NCBI RefSeq assembly: GCF_021502725.1
Contig: NZ_JAKFFS010000001.1
Coordinates: forward strand, 186,001-250,000
Length of the DNA: 64,000 bases
Reading direction: 5' to 3'
Origin: Dyadobacter sp. CY345
GTDB taxonomy: Bacteria; Bacteroidota; Bacteroidia; Cytophagales; Spirosomataceae
The translations under genes were made by a program, and so were the position numbers. Positions 44,088-54,330 of the stretch are shown one piece after another; within the stretch, counting starts at the first letter, position 1, and the number at the start of each line of letters is the position of its first letter. The notes under the pieces are model-generated. The model was given only the letters and a program-made list of their open reading frames with translations, did not search any database and had not been told where the DNA came from.

Positions 44088-45680
44088 TTAATTAAGCGGT
44101 ACGGATCTGATTATCTGACCCATTTCAACTTCGCTCACATTACCCTTGAAATTCTGACGTTCTACTCTTAAAACTTCAATCACATAACGATCACCAGGTT
44201 CAGCTTGTTGTGCAAGTGACGAAATTGAACCTCCACCACCAAGACTTATTGGATTTCCAATGCGTCTTGATCCTCTTGCTAATGAAACTTGAATAGAAGA
44301 GACACGGAAACGAGCGTCTTCCGGAGAGAAAGTTTTAAAGCTTTCGTCAGCGATCGCTACAACCTGGATGCTACGTGCAGCACTTGCAGCTATTCCACGA
44401 CGTTCGTCCAAAGCTGCTCCATTTACACGAATTTCAAGTGTTGGTTTTGGAACAAGTCTTACACGAAACGGCTCAGTTCCAAGAACATTTCCCTGGTTAC
44501 TAACTGTCAGGTTAAGTTGAGCTCTGTTTGGTACAATCGTAAATTTACCTTTTTGTCCGCTGTTAATAATTTCTCCACCATCGGTTGAGAAACTCGGAGC
44601 CCAAAGAGCACCTAATGCAGGACTTTGAATACTTAACTTGTTAGCACAACCTAAATACAAAGGAGGTAGAGTTCCTGTCTCAATTTGATAAGTAGGTTTT
44701 ACTACAAAATATTCTTGTCTCAAATTGACAGTAGTGTCACGTCCTGATGGGGTAGGAAAAGAGATCGATCCGGATAATTCACGGCGAGCAATACCTTCAG
44801 CATTGTATCCACCGCCCTGTGCTGTGAACTCAATTTTACCAACACCATTTTCAACTTTCACACCTCCACCATTCAAACTCATACGAGGCGTTATACCGCT
44901 AGCCGAAGCAGCGATAAACATATCCCCTTTGAATTTAGTACCGGCAACAACTGTTTTTGCATCAGCACTGATCATAGCAAGAATTCTGTCAAACTTAATA
45001 TCAGCTGCACCAACTTTGCTGGCCAGATAACTCAAAACTTCACTTTCCATTCTTCGAATGTCTGTTTGCTTCTGGCTTAATACAGCAAGGGCAGCAGCGA
45101 CAGGAGTTTGTGCAAAATTTAACTCAGCAAAGTCTTTGTTCTTCTGATCAACACTTGTCTTAGTAATCGGATCGTCCTTGCCATCCAAAGCAAGTGATTG
45201 GAATTTTGTCGGCGATAACTGGCTCAGCTGACCTGTGAAGGTATCGAGGCTCTGCTTTAATTTATAAGCCTTACCGTTTTTCTGTCCACCGATCATCAAC
45301 TCCGCAACTTTTCCTTCTTCCTCTGGATTCTTGATTCCGCCTTGCTCATTTAATCCTCCACCAGCATTGGTGATAATTTCCTGTTTAAGACTGTTTATTT
45401 CATTAATAATATTAGCCGAGTTCTTCCGTACCTCATCAGCTTGTTTCATCACAGCAACGTCAGCTCCACGATTTCCTGCTTTTTCAACAGCTGCCTTAAT
45501 TTTAAGTACGGTTTCCTGGTTTATTTTATTGGCTGCTCCGGAAGAAAGTTCCAAAGAATTGTTCAGTAGCATGAATTTTTCTATAATGGCTGAACTTACC
45601 TGCAACGCGAGCATTGCCGTAAGCACCAGATACATCATTCCAATCATCTTCTGACGGGGTGTTTCTTTTCCACCTGCCAT
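44088..45680 (-). CDS. gldM: Gliding motility / type IX secretion protein GldM
   Basis: 530 residues. The start MAGGKETPRQKMIGMMYLVL contains the Arg9 found in Flavobacterium GldM, followed by one membrane helix (about 12-35). The large periplasmic part holds the coiled domain D1 and the beta domains D2-D4. GldM pairs with GldL as a proton-driven rotary motor that powers the T9SS and gliding. It is 93 bases after gldL and 41 before gldN. Confidence 0.97.
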   Translation of the reverse strand: MAGGKETPRQKMIGMMYLVLTAMLALQVSSAIIEKFMLLNNSLELSSGAANKINQETVLKIKAAVEKAGNRGADVAVMKQADEVRKNSANIINEINSLKQEIITNAGGGLNEQGGIKNPEEEGKVAELMIGGQKNGKAYKLKQSLDTFTGQLSQLSPTKFQSLALDGKDDPITKTSVDQKNKDFAELNFAQTPVAAALAVLSQKQTDIRRMESEVLSYLASKVGAADIKFDRILAMISADAKTVVAGTKFKGDMFIAASASGITPRMSLNGGGVKVENGVGKIEFTAQGGGYNAEGIARRELSGSISFPTPSGRDTTVNLRQEYFVVKPTYQIETGTLPPLYLGCANKLSIQSPALGALWAPSFSTDGGEIINSGQKGKFTIVPNRAQLNLTVSNQGNVLGTEPFRVRLVPKPTLEIRVNGAALDERRGIAASAARSIQVVAIADESFKTFSPEDARFRVSSIQVSLARGSRRIGNPISLGGGGSISSLAQQAEPGDRYVIEVLRVERQNFKGNVSEVEMGQIIRSVPLN

Positions 45681-45773
45681 ATTGTTCAGTAATCAGTTAT
45701 CAGTGATTAAATAGTTAAGATAACAAACAAGAAGTGCCTTTAAGGGTTTACAACTCAGTTTGCCTGGATGAAA

Positions 45774-46589
45774 TTATGCGTTTCCGCGCATTGCAGTCAA
45801 CATGTTACCATAGATTCCGTTCAGCGACGAGATATTTGTAGTCAGTTTTGACATCTCATTTTTAAACACTTGTGATTCTTTGGTAGCATCAGCCATATTT
45901 TCCATAGCAGCAGTAAGGTTGCCATAGAACGCATTCATCGCTTTCAGATGTTTTGTTGTGTCCTGAAGTTCAAGTTCATAAACAGCATTTAAAGCACCCA
46001 TGTTTTTTGTGATCTGCTGAAACTGGTCTCGATATGCCTGCGCATCTTTCGTAGCATCAGCCATAGATGACATCGCTGTAATTGCAACACCGTAAGACTT
46101 GTTCATATCATTCATAGCAAGAGAAGCCGATTTTACGTTTTTAGCGTAATCATTTGTGGCTACTGTTGCGTCAGTCAAATCTGTAATCTTGCCGACAGTG
46201 TCTGAAAGGTTTCTGAATCCTTTACCAAGGCTGTCAAATACATCAGGAGAGATCTTCGCATTATCAAGCATGTTATCCAATTTAGCAGTGATGCCGCTTC
46301 CTGTTGCAGTAGTTCCGCGTGTGATCGCCGGACCATTGTAATCATCAGAAAGTTCAGGATATACACGTGTCCAATCAGGATCTGGATTAGTAGATTGAGT
46401 TAGTGTTTGTAGTGCGTATAATAAAAAGATACCAACTTCTGTTCCCAAACCCAGCGTAAGCATTTCACTACCTCCATCCCAGTGTTGGATTTTAAATAAA
46501 GCTCCTAAAATAACAACTGCAGCACCCGCGCTGTATATTGTTGGTACTAGTTTATCCCATAAAAAACTAGATCCGTTACTCTTAGCCAT
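45774..46589 (-). CDS. gldL: Gliding motility / type IX secretion motor protein GldL
   Basis: 271 residues with two N-terminal membrane helices (about 14-34 and 44-62). The residues aligned with the proton pathway of Flavobacterium GldL are present: Tyr19, Lys33, His36 and Glu51 (compare Y13, K27, H30, E49), with a loop four residues shorter. The remaining cytoplasmic part is a long helical tail with repeated MADATK segments. It should work with GldM as the T9SS motor stator. Confidence 0.96.
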   Translation of the reverse strand: MAKSNGSSFLWDKLVPTIYSAGAAVVILGALFKIQHWDGGSEMLTLGLGTEVGIFLLYALQTLTQSTNPDPDWTRVYPELSDDYNGPAITRGTTATGSGITAKLDNMLDNAKISPDVFDSLGKGFRNLSDTVGKITDLTDATVATNDYAKNVKSASLAMNDMNKSYGVAITAMSSMADATKDAQAYRDQFQQITKNMGALNAVYELELQDTTKHLKAMNAFYGNLTAAMENMADATKESQVFKNEMSKLTTNISSLNGIYGNMLTAMRGNA

Positions 46590-46704
46590 ACGAATTGAAA
46601 TCGGTTATAGTGAATAGTGATTATTAAAAATTGTTGTATTATTAAAACGATGACGCAAAGAAAACACAGCGATACAAAGCTGCAATTTCTTTGCGTAAGA
46701 TCTT

Positions 46705-47775
46705 CTAGCGACGTGCACGTCCACCAGCACGGCCATTTACATTATCCATAACACAACGGAAGCCGATAAATGCTCTGCGTTCTGTTTCGTACTCAAATGT
46801 ACGTGTACCTGTCTGTAAGAAGTATGCAACATCTTTCCATGACCCTCCTTTAACTACTTTCCGAGGCTCGTCCGGATTATCATATCTTGGGTTCATATCC
46901 CAAACAATTGCAGTTGCATTATCAGTAAAAGCATCAAGCGTCCATTCCGCCACGTTTCCGGCCATGTTATACAAGCCAAAGTCGTTTGGGTTATATGCAT
47001 TTGCAGGACCAGTGTAAGGATATCCATCGGCGTCATAATTTCCACGCTGTGGTTTAAAGTTTGCCAAAAAGCAACCTTTTGTGTTCATTGTGTATGGATT
47101 ACCCCATGGATATTTCGCTACTGCACGACCACCACGCGCTGCCCATTCCCATTCAGCCTCGCTAGGAAGACGGAAACCTGTAGAGTTAAACATTCCTTCT
47201 TTATTCTGGAAGTCGTGGTAAAGGTTTGTACGCCATTTAGCGAAGTATTGCGCTCCTAACCAACTCACGCCTACAACAGGGTAAGTATCGAAGCCTGGGT
47301 GCTGATAGTAATATTCTACAAATGGATCTCCGTTAGAATAGGCAAAATCTTTTTTCCATGCAGTCGTATCGGGATAATACTTAGTCATTATTTCTTCTTC
47401 CCCCAAAACGGATACGGAGTCAACAAGAAGTGCGTTAACGAATTGACGATATTCATTGTTTGTGATCTCGGTATCGTCCATAAAGAAAGAACTGATAGTC
47501 ACGCGTCTGTTCATATTATTCATGGACGCAGCCATATCTTCATCCGCCTGCCCCATTGTGAAAGAACCCGAAGGGATCATCACCATTCCGGCAGGTGTTG
47601 TTTGTTTAAAGCCTTTGCGCGCGGTCGCCGTAATTTCCCCGTTCGAAATACCGACGTCTTCTTTTCCTCCCTTGCCAAATTTATTTTTGATAAACCCGCA
47701 ACTTTGCATCAGCATAAGAGCAGCTATCAAAAGCAAACTTTTGACTCCATCCCGATAGATCACTTTAACATTCAT
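46705..47775 (-). CDS. gldK: Gliding motility lipoprotein GldK
   Basis: 356 residues. A lipobox (MLMQSC) lipidates Cys26. An FGE-sulfatase/SUMF1-like domain (about 60-345) shows GSFTMGQADED, FRLPSEAEWEWAARGG, GNVAEWTLDAF and VVKGGSWKD. Family members of the T9SS have lost formylglycine activity and form the GldK/GldN ring. It is first of gldKLMN, with a possible TATATTTG -7 box about 210 bases upstream. Confidence 0.95.
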   Translation of the reverse strand: MNVKVIYRDGVKSLLLIAALMLMQSCGFIKNKFGKGGKEDVGISNGEITATARKGFKQTTPAGMVMIPSGSFTMGQADEDMAASMNNMNRRVTISSFFMDDTEITNNEYRQFVNALLVDSVSVLGEEEIMTKYYPDTTAWKKDFAYSNGDPFVEYYYQHPGFDTYPVVGVSWLGAQYFAKWRTNLYHDFQNKEGMFNSTGFRLPSEAEWEWAARGGRAVAKYPWGNPYTMNTKGCFLANFKPQRGNYDADGYPYTGPANAYNPNDFGLYNMAGNVAEWTLDAFTDNATAIVWDMNPRYDNPDEPRKVVKGGSWKDVAYFLQTGTRTFEYETERRAFIGFRCVMDNVNGRAGGRARR

Positions 47776-48143
47776 AGTGGTTTTGATATTTGAAAGAATA
47801 AATGTTAGCCTAAAAACGTCAATCGATTAATATATAGTATACTTAAAATAAAAACAAAAGTAACGGGCATTCCAAATGAATTCATGAAGGCTAAGCGCTT
47901 TCAGTAGATTTGAGATACATCATTCGTTTTATTCGACTTAACGTAAGAATGCTGGTTGTTGGTATAACACTCTAAAATTTTACAAATATAAATCAAAGTT
48001 TTGCAAACTGAACGACATGTATCCAACCGTATTTTTAAAAAAATGATAAATTAAAACGCGATTCCGCCGTGAAATTGCAATGTTTTGCTTTTTGATTGGA
48101 TATTATTTTGATCACCTCACGGGTGTAAAATTCATAGCCCGGA
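47776..48143. other. Leader region of the gldKLMN operon
   Basis: 368 bases without a gene between porP/sprF and gldK. Besides the candidate promoter at 47983-47990, I see AT-rich sequence and no strong hairpin. The long untranslated leader could hold regulation, but no motif is recognised. Confidence 0.5.
47983..47990 (-). promoter_or_regulatory. Candidate -7 box for the gld operon
   Basis: On the minus strand TATATTTG matches TAnnTTTG. A TTC/TTTG-rich segment lies 13-20 bases further upstream. The predicted leader of about 200 bases is long. Confidence 0.4.
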
Positions 48144-49118
48144 CTAAAATCTGAAACGAGGAGTTCTGATAATGGTTTTCTTTCCAAATTGCGGAGAAGG
48201 AAGTGCGTAAGATAACATTACTTCAAAAGAAGATGGAGATTTTATTTTATTTCCACCAATGACCATATCATATGCACCCGATAAACGTAAAGATTGGTCA
48301 GCTAATAGATAAATACCTCCCATTAAAATGAAGTAGGTATCCTGCTGCCTGTAAGTTGCACCCGCCCAATACCTTTTGTTAAATGTTACGGTTGCCCCAC
48401 CTTCGACAGAAACCGTAGTAATATCTGACTTGACCAAAACAATAGGTTGAACGTCCAATAAGTACCCGACCTCAATATTTACACCTGCGTTCAAATAAAC
48501 TGTTTTCGGTAATGGATTTGTCGCGTTTTCTGAGCCAAGTTGGTACTTTGGCTCCAATAGATGGTTTAAAGAAGCACCAACGTAAAAGGCGTCACTGACA
48601 TAACGGGCACCCACTGCAAAGTCGGGATTCATTTCAGAAACGGTACCTGTTTGAATTAACGGATCATCTGGATCACGAGCTCGTAATTTTCCATAATCAA
48701 GTGACTGGCGGAAAAGACCCGCACTAGCGCCGATATGCAGATTTCCACCGGCAAGTGGAAAGTGATACGAAGCGGAAAGTTTGAAATCCTGATCGTTTCT
48801 TGGACCACTTTTGTCATTCAGCGCATAAAATCCTATACCGAAGTTTTTAATCGGCATGCTGTATGAAAACATTTGCGTTGAGAGAGCTCCGCCATCATCT
48901 TCATTAGTAGCCTGATAGCCTGCGTATTGAGAGCGGTGGGTAAGACTGAATTTGGTGAGCCCGTCAGAACCAGCGGCCGCAGGATTAAGATAAAGCTGAT
49001 TCAACGAAAATAAACTGAACTGGGCATCTTTTTGAGCAAATGCACCAGGAGATATAAGTAATATTATACCTACTAAACAGCACCATTGTATGTTACGGTA
49101 GATAAACGTTAAGGTCAT
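48144..49118 (-). CDS. PorP/SprF family type IX secretion outer-membrane protein
   Basis: 324 residues with a signal peptide (about 1-28, ...GAFAQ). The start of the mature protein, KDAQFSLFSLNQLYLNPAAAGSDG, and the alternating beta-strand pattern to the C-terminus are PorP/SprF features: an outer-membrane barrel that anchors T9SS machinery or gliding adhesins. It lies 368 bases upstream of gldK in the same direction. Confidence 0.94.
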   Translation of the reverse strand: MTLTFIYRNIQWCCLVGIILLISPGAFAQKDAQFSLFSLNQLYLNPAAAGSDGLTKFSLTHRSQYAGYQATNEDDGGALSTQMFSYSMPIKNFGIGFYALNDKSGPRNDQDFKLSASYHFPLAGGNLHIGASAGLFRQSLDYGKLRARDPDDPLIQTGTVSEMNPDFAVGARYVSDAFYVGASLNHLLEPKYQLGSENATNPLPKTVYLNAGVNIEVGYLLDVQPIVLVKSDITTVSVEGGATVTFNKRYWAGATYRQQDTYFILMGGIYLLADQSLRLSGAYDMVIGGNKIKSPSSFEVMLSYALPSPQFGKKTIIRTPRFRF

Positions 49119-49206
49119 GCGTATAGATTTTATTTATAAGAACACTTGAGTACTTCAGAGGTTTATTTCAATAACGCATATTCACGAAAAAAATTGACAT
49201 AATAAT

Positions 49207-49240
49207 AAAAAAGGCCGGGAAATTTTCCCGGCCTTTTTTT
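49207..49240. terminator. Terminator after hemD
   Basis: GGCCGGGAAA and TTTCCCGGCC (49213-49233) form a near-perfect palindrome flanked by A and T runs on both sides, so it can act on either strand. The nearest gene reading into it is the minus-strand hemD, ending at 49254. Confidence 0.88.
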
Positions 49241-49253
49241 GGAGTAAAATGTG

Positions 49254-50036
49254 TTAGATGTTATTCGCTTTACGAATGTATAATTCCAGAGCTCCGGTCA
49301 TTGATGGAGCGTTAGGCAAAGGCGCTTGAATATCAAGAATTAAACCTGCGTCTTCTACAGCTTTCGCAGTTGTGGGGCCGAAAGCAGCGATACGGGTTAC
49401 GTTCTGTTTGAAATCCGGGAAGTTATCCAATAAGGACTTAATTCCCGAAGGACTAAAAAATGCAATAATATCGTAATAAACGTCTTCCAGGTCAGAAAGA
49501 TCTGAAGAAGCTGTATGATACATAGTAGCTTCGGTGAATTGAAACTCTTCTATATCAGCAAATTCCGGTATTTCATTTTTACGCACATCAGAGCAAGGGT
49601 ACAAGAATTTTTCTTTCTTGTGTTTACGGATCAGCTCAATGAGCTCAACCGCTGTTTTCGTACCTGCAAAGATCTTACGTTTTCTGATTACGATATACTT
49701 CTGCAGATAGTTCGCTGTCTGTTCTGATATACAGAAATATTTCATCGTGGCAGGAACTTCTAAGCGTCCCTCAGCACAGATTCTGAAGAAATGGTCAATC
49801 GCATTACGGCTTGTGAAGATCACTGCCGTATGATCCAGGATGTTAATCTTTTGCTTCCGGAAATCCTTATAAGAGATTCCGTCAATCTGGATAAATGGCC
49901 GAAAATCCACTTTTATACCATACTTCTTAGCTATCTCAAAATAGGGTGAATTTTCGTCGGCCGGCCTTGATTGGCTTACCAGAATACTGGTAACCTTTTT
50001 GAGCCGATCCTGATCAAATTTGATGGTCTCACTCAT
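49254..50036 (-). CDS. hemD: Uroporphyrinogen-III synthase
   Basis: 260 residues in the two-lobed HemD fold. VTSILVSQSRPADENSPYFEIAKKYG at the N-terminus, AVIFTSRNAIDHFF, FLYPCSDVRKNEIPE and IIAFFSPSGIKSLL are typical of the Bacteroidota version. It closes hydroxymethylbilane to uroporphyrinogen III in heme synthesis. Its location between DUF4271 and porP/sprF is a conserved Bacteroidota order. Confidence 0.88.
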   Translation of the reverse strand: MSETIKFDQDRLKKVTSILVSQSRPADENSPYFEIAKKYGIKVDFRPFIQIDGISYKDFRKQKINILDHTAVIFTSRNAIDHFFRICAEGRLEVPATMKYFCISEQTANYLQKYIVIRKRKIFAGTKTAVELIELIRKHKKEKFLYPCSDVRKNEIPEFADIEEFQFTEATMYHTASSDLSDLEDVYYDIIAFFSPSGIKSLLDNFPDFKQNVTRIAAFGPTTAKAVEDAGLILDIQAPLPNAPSMTGALELYIRKANNI

Positions 50037-50078
50037 GTATAATTCTCATTAGTTTAATTTCAAAATGATCCCTGAAAC

Positions 50079-51260
50079 TTACATAGCGAACTTTATGCCG
50101 ATAATCAACGGGATTATTTCGATGACGCAAAGGTACGAAAATAAATAGAGATTTATAAATGATGTTGGCGGCTTAGTAACTATATATAATGTAATGAATC
50201 GAATTCCGTAAAAAATCAGGAAGGGCAATAGTATATACGGCCGTAGTGGAATGAGCCATCTTGCATTGTCTATGCTTAGCATAAAAACAAGAAGAAACAG
50301 CGCAACATAAAAGTAGTATGAAGATTGTATTATTTTTAGGAACAGGGTATCTACAAGTTTATCGAGGTTAAGCATTTCCCCCACTAAAACCATAAAGATA
50401 AACTTGCCGTAAGTCAGTAAAAAAAAGATCAGTGAAAGCATTAAAAAATCTCCCAGATATTGGATTGTGTTCGTTTCTTCTGACAGAATTGTGGAAACCG
50501 AAAAGAGATTTACTTTATTATGCGAAAAAAACATCAGCACAAAACTCATCAGCATAGATACTGTTATGATAAGAAATATCACATTGTTGCTGTATGGTTT
50601 ATTTAATTTTGAAAGCTGCTCTCTGGGATCGTTGTTGAAAAATTCCAGCGGGTTAATTACCCTTGAAAAAGCCATTGGATTAAGATTGAAAACCCAAACA
50701 TTCAGGATCAGAATGATCAGCATGGCCAGGATAGAAAAATTTCCAAAAGGCGAAAAATTAATTGGCTTTATGTTGATTAGTGTCGAGGCAGTCTTTTCGA
50801 GTGTCTCGGTATAATCCCGCTGTTTTTTATTACATATTAAAACGCTTTTGTCATCGATACCCGCGTTTCCATAAACTGAGAGCAATAACTCTTCTTTTTT
50901 ATAAATGCGGAAAAGGCTGTCGATATTTAATTCAAGCCATTCGTCTTTAACCAGTTTTTTCTGAAGGGCGCCTTCGAGAAAGAGATAACTTTCATTTTCA
51001 GCTTTTACAAGTAAAAAATATCTACGGTTTTTAAGCAGATCAACATACAAACTTACCGATCGTGTGCCTTCATTAATACCTTTTGAAAAAGGAACATAGT
51101 TTTTATACTGGTTACTATATACAAGCCAGTCATTCTGAAAATCATAAACAGGGAAAAACTGTTCGGGTGGCAATGCCTTTTCGGCTGCCCGGGCAGCGGT
51201 GCCGGTGAAAAGGAATGCCGAAAGAGCGATCAGAAAAAGCAGTGAAAAAATTGACTTCAT
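50079..51260 (-). CDS. DUF4271 domain-containing membrane protein
   Basis: 393 residues: signal peptide (about 1-25), an extracytoplasmic N-terminal region (about 26-170), then six or seven membrane helices (about 175-390). DUF4271 is a Bacteroidota-specific family of unknown function that is habitually encoded just before hemD, as here (42 bases apart). Confidence 0.85.
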   Translation of the reverse strand: MKSIFSLLFLIALSAFLFTGTAARAAEKALPPEQFFPVYDFQNDWLVYSNQYKNYVPFSKGINEGTRSVSLYVDLLKNRRYFLLVKAENESYLFLEGALQKKLVKDEWLELNIDSLFRIYKKEELLLSVYGNAGIDDKSVLICNKKQRDYTETLEKTASTLINIKPINFSPFGNFSILAMLIILILNVWVFNLNPMAFSRVINPLEFFNNDPREQLSKLNKPYSNNVIFLIITVSMLMSFVLMFFSHNKVNLFSVSTILSEETNTIQYLGDFLMLSLIFFLLTYGKFIFMVLVGEMLNLDKLVDTLFLKIIQSSYYFYVALFLLVFMLSIDNARWLIPLRPYILLPFLIFYGIRFITLYIVTKPPTSFINLYLFSYLCVIEIIPLIIGIKFAM

Positions 51261-51268
51261 TGCTACAA

Positions 51269-51296
51269 GAAAGGGCGGGGTTTCCCCAGCCCTTTC
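51269..51296 (-). terminator. Hairpin after sucD
   Basis: GAAAGGGC (51269-51276) pairs with GCCCTTTC (51289-51296) with an internal GGG/CCC extension; the T-run is weak. It probably reduces read-through from sucD into DUF4271. Confidence 0.6.
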
Positions 51297-51324
51297 GTAA
51301 AAATATTATATTGTGATATGCTTA

Positions 51325-52203
51325 TTACTTTCTTCCTAATGCCATAAGCATAGTTTCGCCGATCAATGCAGGAGATTCCGCTACAAAAATTCCGGATTCT
51401 TCCATGATACGGATTTTTGCCTCAGCAGTATCGTCAGCTCCACCAATGATCGCACCGGCGTGGCCCATACGACGTCCTTTTGGAGCAGTTTTACCAGCAA
51501 TAAATCCTACAACAGGTTTTAGGTTACCGCTTGCTTTGATATAATTCGCAGCATCAGCTTCCATGCTTCCACCGATTTCACCAATCATCACAATCGCCTC
51601 TGTTTCAGGGTCATTCATAAGCAATTCAACAGCTTCTTTGGTTGTAGTTCCGATGATCGGGTCACCGCCAATACCGATTGCAGTTGTTTGTCCAAGACCT
51701 GCACGTGTCAGCTGATCAACGGCTTCGTACGTTAATGTTCCGGATTTGGAAACAATACCAACTGTTCCTTTTTTGAATATGAAACCTGGCATGATACCGA
51801 CTTTACATTCTTCGGCAGTAATAACGCCCGGACAGTTTGGACCGATCAAACGAACATTTTTACCTTGAAGATATTGTTTCGCCTGCATCATATCCTTCGT
51901 AGGAATACCTTCAGTTATACAAACGATTACGCCAATACCTGCGTCAGCAGCTTCCATAATAGCATCAGCGGCAAAAGCCGGCGGTACGAAAATGATCGCT
52001 ACGTCGGCGCCTGTAGAACGCACAGACTGTTCAACAGTATTAAACACAGGTCTGTCAAGGTGGAAAAGTCCTCCTTTGCCTGGCGTCACACCGCCAACTA
52101 CATTAGTTCCGTACTCGATCATTTGCTGGGCATGAAAAGAACCCTCAGAACCCGTAAATCCCTGAACTATAATCTTAGAATTTTTATTAACTAAAACGCT
52201 CAT
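51325..52203 (-). CDS. sucD: Succinyl-CoA synthetase, alpha subunit
   Basis: 292 residues, full length. The CoA-binding [19 protein letters not shown] (near residue 15), [17 protein letters not shown] and the active-site histidine in [10 protein letters not shown] (about 247) are present. It forms succinyl-CoA/succinate in the TCA cycle together with a beta subunit that is not in this window. Confidence 0.98.
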   Translation of the reverse strand: MSVLVNKNSKIIVQGFTGSEGSFHAQQMIEYGTNVVGGVTPGKGGLFHLDRPVFNTVEQSVRSTGADVAIIFVPPAFAADAIMEAADAGIGVIVCITEGIPTKDMMQAKQYLQGKNVRLIGPNCPGVITAEECKVGIMPGFIFKKGTVGIVSKSGTLTYEAVDQLTRAGLGQTTAIGIGGDPIIGTTTKEAVELLMNDPETEAIVMIGEIGGSMEADAANYIKASGNLKPVVGFIAGKTAPKGRRMGHAGAIIGGADDTAEAKIRIMEESGIFVAESPALIGETMLMALGRK

Positions 52204-52301
52204 GTTGGTAAATCAGTTTTTTTGGTAAAAGTAGCTCGAAAAGGACGAAGTAGCAAAATGAAACTATAATTTGTAAATTGCTTTATCGATAATATTTAAA
52301 A

Positions 52302-52910
52302 TTGCCCATGAATATACTGACGAATTCCCATATCTTTTCTAATCTGGTTTTAAGTATAGCTTCTGCATTTGTCTTTTTGAAATATTTCAAGTCTCAGTCT
52401 TTAAACAGCAGGTTATTATGGGGCATCTTTTTATTCAGTATATCCATTAATGCTGGTATAGAACTGCTTGTTTTCGCGGGTTGGAAAAAGCTAGAATTCC
52501 TGCATTCGATTACACAATCAGCCGGGATGACTTTGGGTGCAATTTGTCTTGTTGTCGCCTCATATAGTTTAATTATGCGTTATCCGATTAGTAATCTGGT
52601 ATTGATATATACCGTTTCGATCGGCCTTACACTTTTTATCAGCATCCTTTTTTATAAGGTGGAGTACGTAGCGCTGATCATTCAGCCTTTCTGCATAATC
52701 ATAACGCTCTGCACCTCGTGTCTCGGACTTGCTTATCGTTACAAAAGTGCTTTGTGGGTCGTTTTCGCAATGACACTTCTGGCCATTGCTGCAAAGTCAC
52801 AAAACATTCCTCTTCCCATGCATCCGCTGGATTTAAACCACTACATAATCGTTTTAGCGCTTGTATGTGTAGGGAAAGCTGTCAGAGATCAGTACAAAAT
52901 CCTTTTTTGA
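52302..52910 (+). CDS. Conserved-looking polytopic membrane protein of unknown function
   Basis: 202 residues made of six or seven hydrophobic helices with short loops. There is no recognisable transport or enzyme signature. The N-terminal ATG could be 52302 or 52308. It is divergent from sucD and 100 bases before azurin, on the same strand, but the spacing does not require co-transcription. Confidence 0.7.
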   Translation: MPMNILTNSHIFSNLVLSIASAFVFLKYFKSQSLNSRLLWGIFLFSISINAGIELLVFAGWKKLEFLHSITQSAGMTLGAICLVVASYSLIMRYPISNLVLIYTVSIGLTLFISILFYKVEYVALIIQPFCIIITLCTSCLGLAYRYKSALWVVFAMTLLAIAAKSQNIPLPMHPLDLNHYIIVLALVCVGKAVRDQYKILF

Positions 52911-53011
52911 CATTTAATATTCAAACAATTGTTAATGGATTGTTTTTTTATTGTTCCATACACTAACTTGCACCAGTTAATTTTAACAATAAAGTTTATC
53001 CATATCCTAAT

Positions 53012-53506
53012 ATGAAAATGATTAAGTCCAGCGTATTGCTTCTTGCCGCAGTTATGGCTTTCGGAGCAGTTTCTGTAAGCCCGTTACAGGCAAAATCCCT
53101 AGGTACTTCAGAAGTTCGCGATGTTAAGCAGGCAAAAGCTATCGTGATCAAAGGTAGCGATGCGATGCAGTTTGATGTGAAGGAAATTAAAGTGAAAGCC
53201 GGACAAAAGGTAAAGCTTACTTTAACTCACTCTGGTAAACTTGCCAAGGCTGCGATGGGTCACAACTTCGTATTGCTGAAAACAGGTACAGACATTGCTT
53301 CATTCGCTTCTAAAGCAGCTGCTGCAAGAGAAACTGAATATATCCCTAAGTCGGAGGAAGCCAGCATCATTGCTCATACTAAATTAGTTGGTGGCGGGGA
53401 AAGTGATACAATTGAGTTTACTGCTCCTAAAAAAGGAACATACACTTACATCTGTAGCTTCCCAGGTCACTATGCATTGATGAAAGGCACTTTCATTGTA
53501 GAATAG
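53012..53506 (+). CDS. azu: Azurin (type 1 blue copper protein)
   Basis: 164 residues with a signal peptide (about 1-27, ...LQAKS). The mature protein has all type 1 copper ligands: His in MGHNF, then Cys-x4-His-x3-Met as CSFPGHYALM. It should carry single electrons in the periplasm. It is relatively long for azurin (the mature part is about 135). Both flanks are terminators or gaps, so it is probably monocistronic. Confidence 0.95.
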   Translation: MKMIKSSVLLLAAVMAFGAVSVSPLQAKSLGTSEVRDVKQAKAIVIKGSDAMQFDVKEIKVKAGQKVKLTLTHSGKLAKAAMGHNFVLLKTGTDIASFASKAAAARETEYIPKSEEASIIAHTKLVGGGESDTIEFTAPKKGTYTYICSFPGHYALMKGTFIVE

Positions 53507-53524
53507 TCTTGACAATATTATAGT

Positions 53525-53563
53525 AAAAAAACGAGGCCCGGATTTTTCCGGGCCTCGTTTTTT
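53525..53563. terminator. Bidirectional terminator between azurin and TlpA-like genes
   Basis: A-run plus ACGAGGCCCGGA pairs with TCCGGGCCTCGT plus T-run (53525-53563), so it works on both strands. Confidence 0.9.
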
Positions 53564-53582
53564 ATGTCGTTGCGGTCTTGGT

Positions 53583-54128
53583 TTAAATTTCCGCCAATTG
53601 TTTTTCAATAAGATCGATTACCTCCGGACGATCCCACTGTGATGCTCCGATTTCCTCTGCCAGGACTTTTCCGTTATAGATAATGTATGTCCGTGGAATG
53701 GCGTTTCCGTCCAGTGCAGGCGGATACGGTCCTGCAAATTGGTAAAATGGAAGTTCATATCCTTTGCGCGCTATGAATGGATTTACCGTTTCAGCATCTT
53801 CATCGGAAACGATATAAAAGTCAATTTTATCGTTATCCTTATATTGGTTATATAACTTTTGAATCCCTGGCATTTCCATATTACATGGTCCGCACCAGGT
53901 TGCCCAAACATTCAGGAAAACAAGCTTGTTTTTATCCATAGAAACCGGATTCCCTTTCAGATCTGTGAGTGATGTTAAATATACAGAAGTGTTGTTCTGT
54001 TTATCTAAAACGGCATTTCCTGTCTCCGATGGCAACTCATCTTTAGGAGCGAAGAGGGCGAAATAAATAGCGATGAATGCCAATATTGATAATCCAAATA
54101 CTAATATTTTTTTTGGTATACTACCCAT
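53583..54128 (-). CDS. TlpA family thiol-disulfide oxidoreductase
   Basis: 181 residues with an N-terminal membrane anchor (about 8-27). The thioredoxin fold has the active site WATWCGPCNME and the cis-Pro segment GNAIPRTYI. It probably reduces disulfides in the periplasm, for example during cytochrome c maturation. The gene is convergent with azurin. Confidence 0.92.
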   Translation of the reverse strand: MGSIPKKILVFGLSILAFIAIYFALFAPKDELPSETGNAVLDKQNNTSVYLTSLTDLKGNPVSMDKNKLVFLNVWATWCGPCNMEMPGIQKLYNQYKDNDKIDFYIVSDEDAETVNPFIARKGYELPFYQFAGPYPPALDGNAIPRTYIIYNGKVLAEEIGASQWDRPEVIDLIEKQLAEI

Positions 54129-54330
54129 GGTGAATGATTGTAATGGTTTAACATAGCGAGTGTTAGAAAGAACTCTATGTGTAAAAGTAAGAATATTATA
54201 ACAGATATTAATTCTACATATTGTTGTCTAAAAAATACTGCACCCGTTTGTGATGCTCAAACGGAATTTGAATACTTTTATGCGATTATTGAATAACCAA
54301 AAATCCTTCGTATTGAAAAACTATACATTC

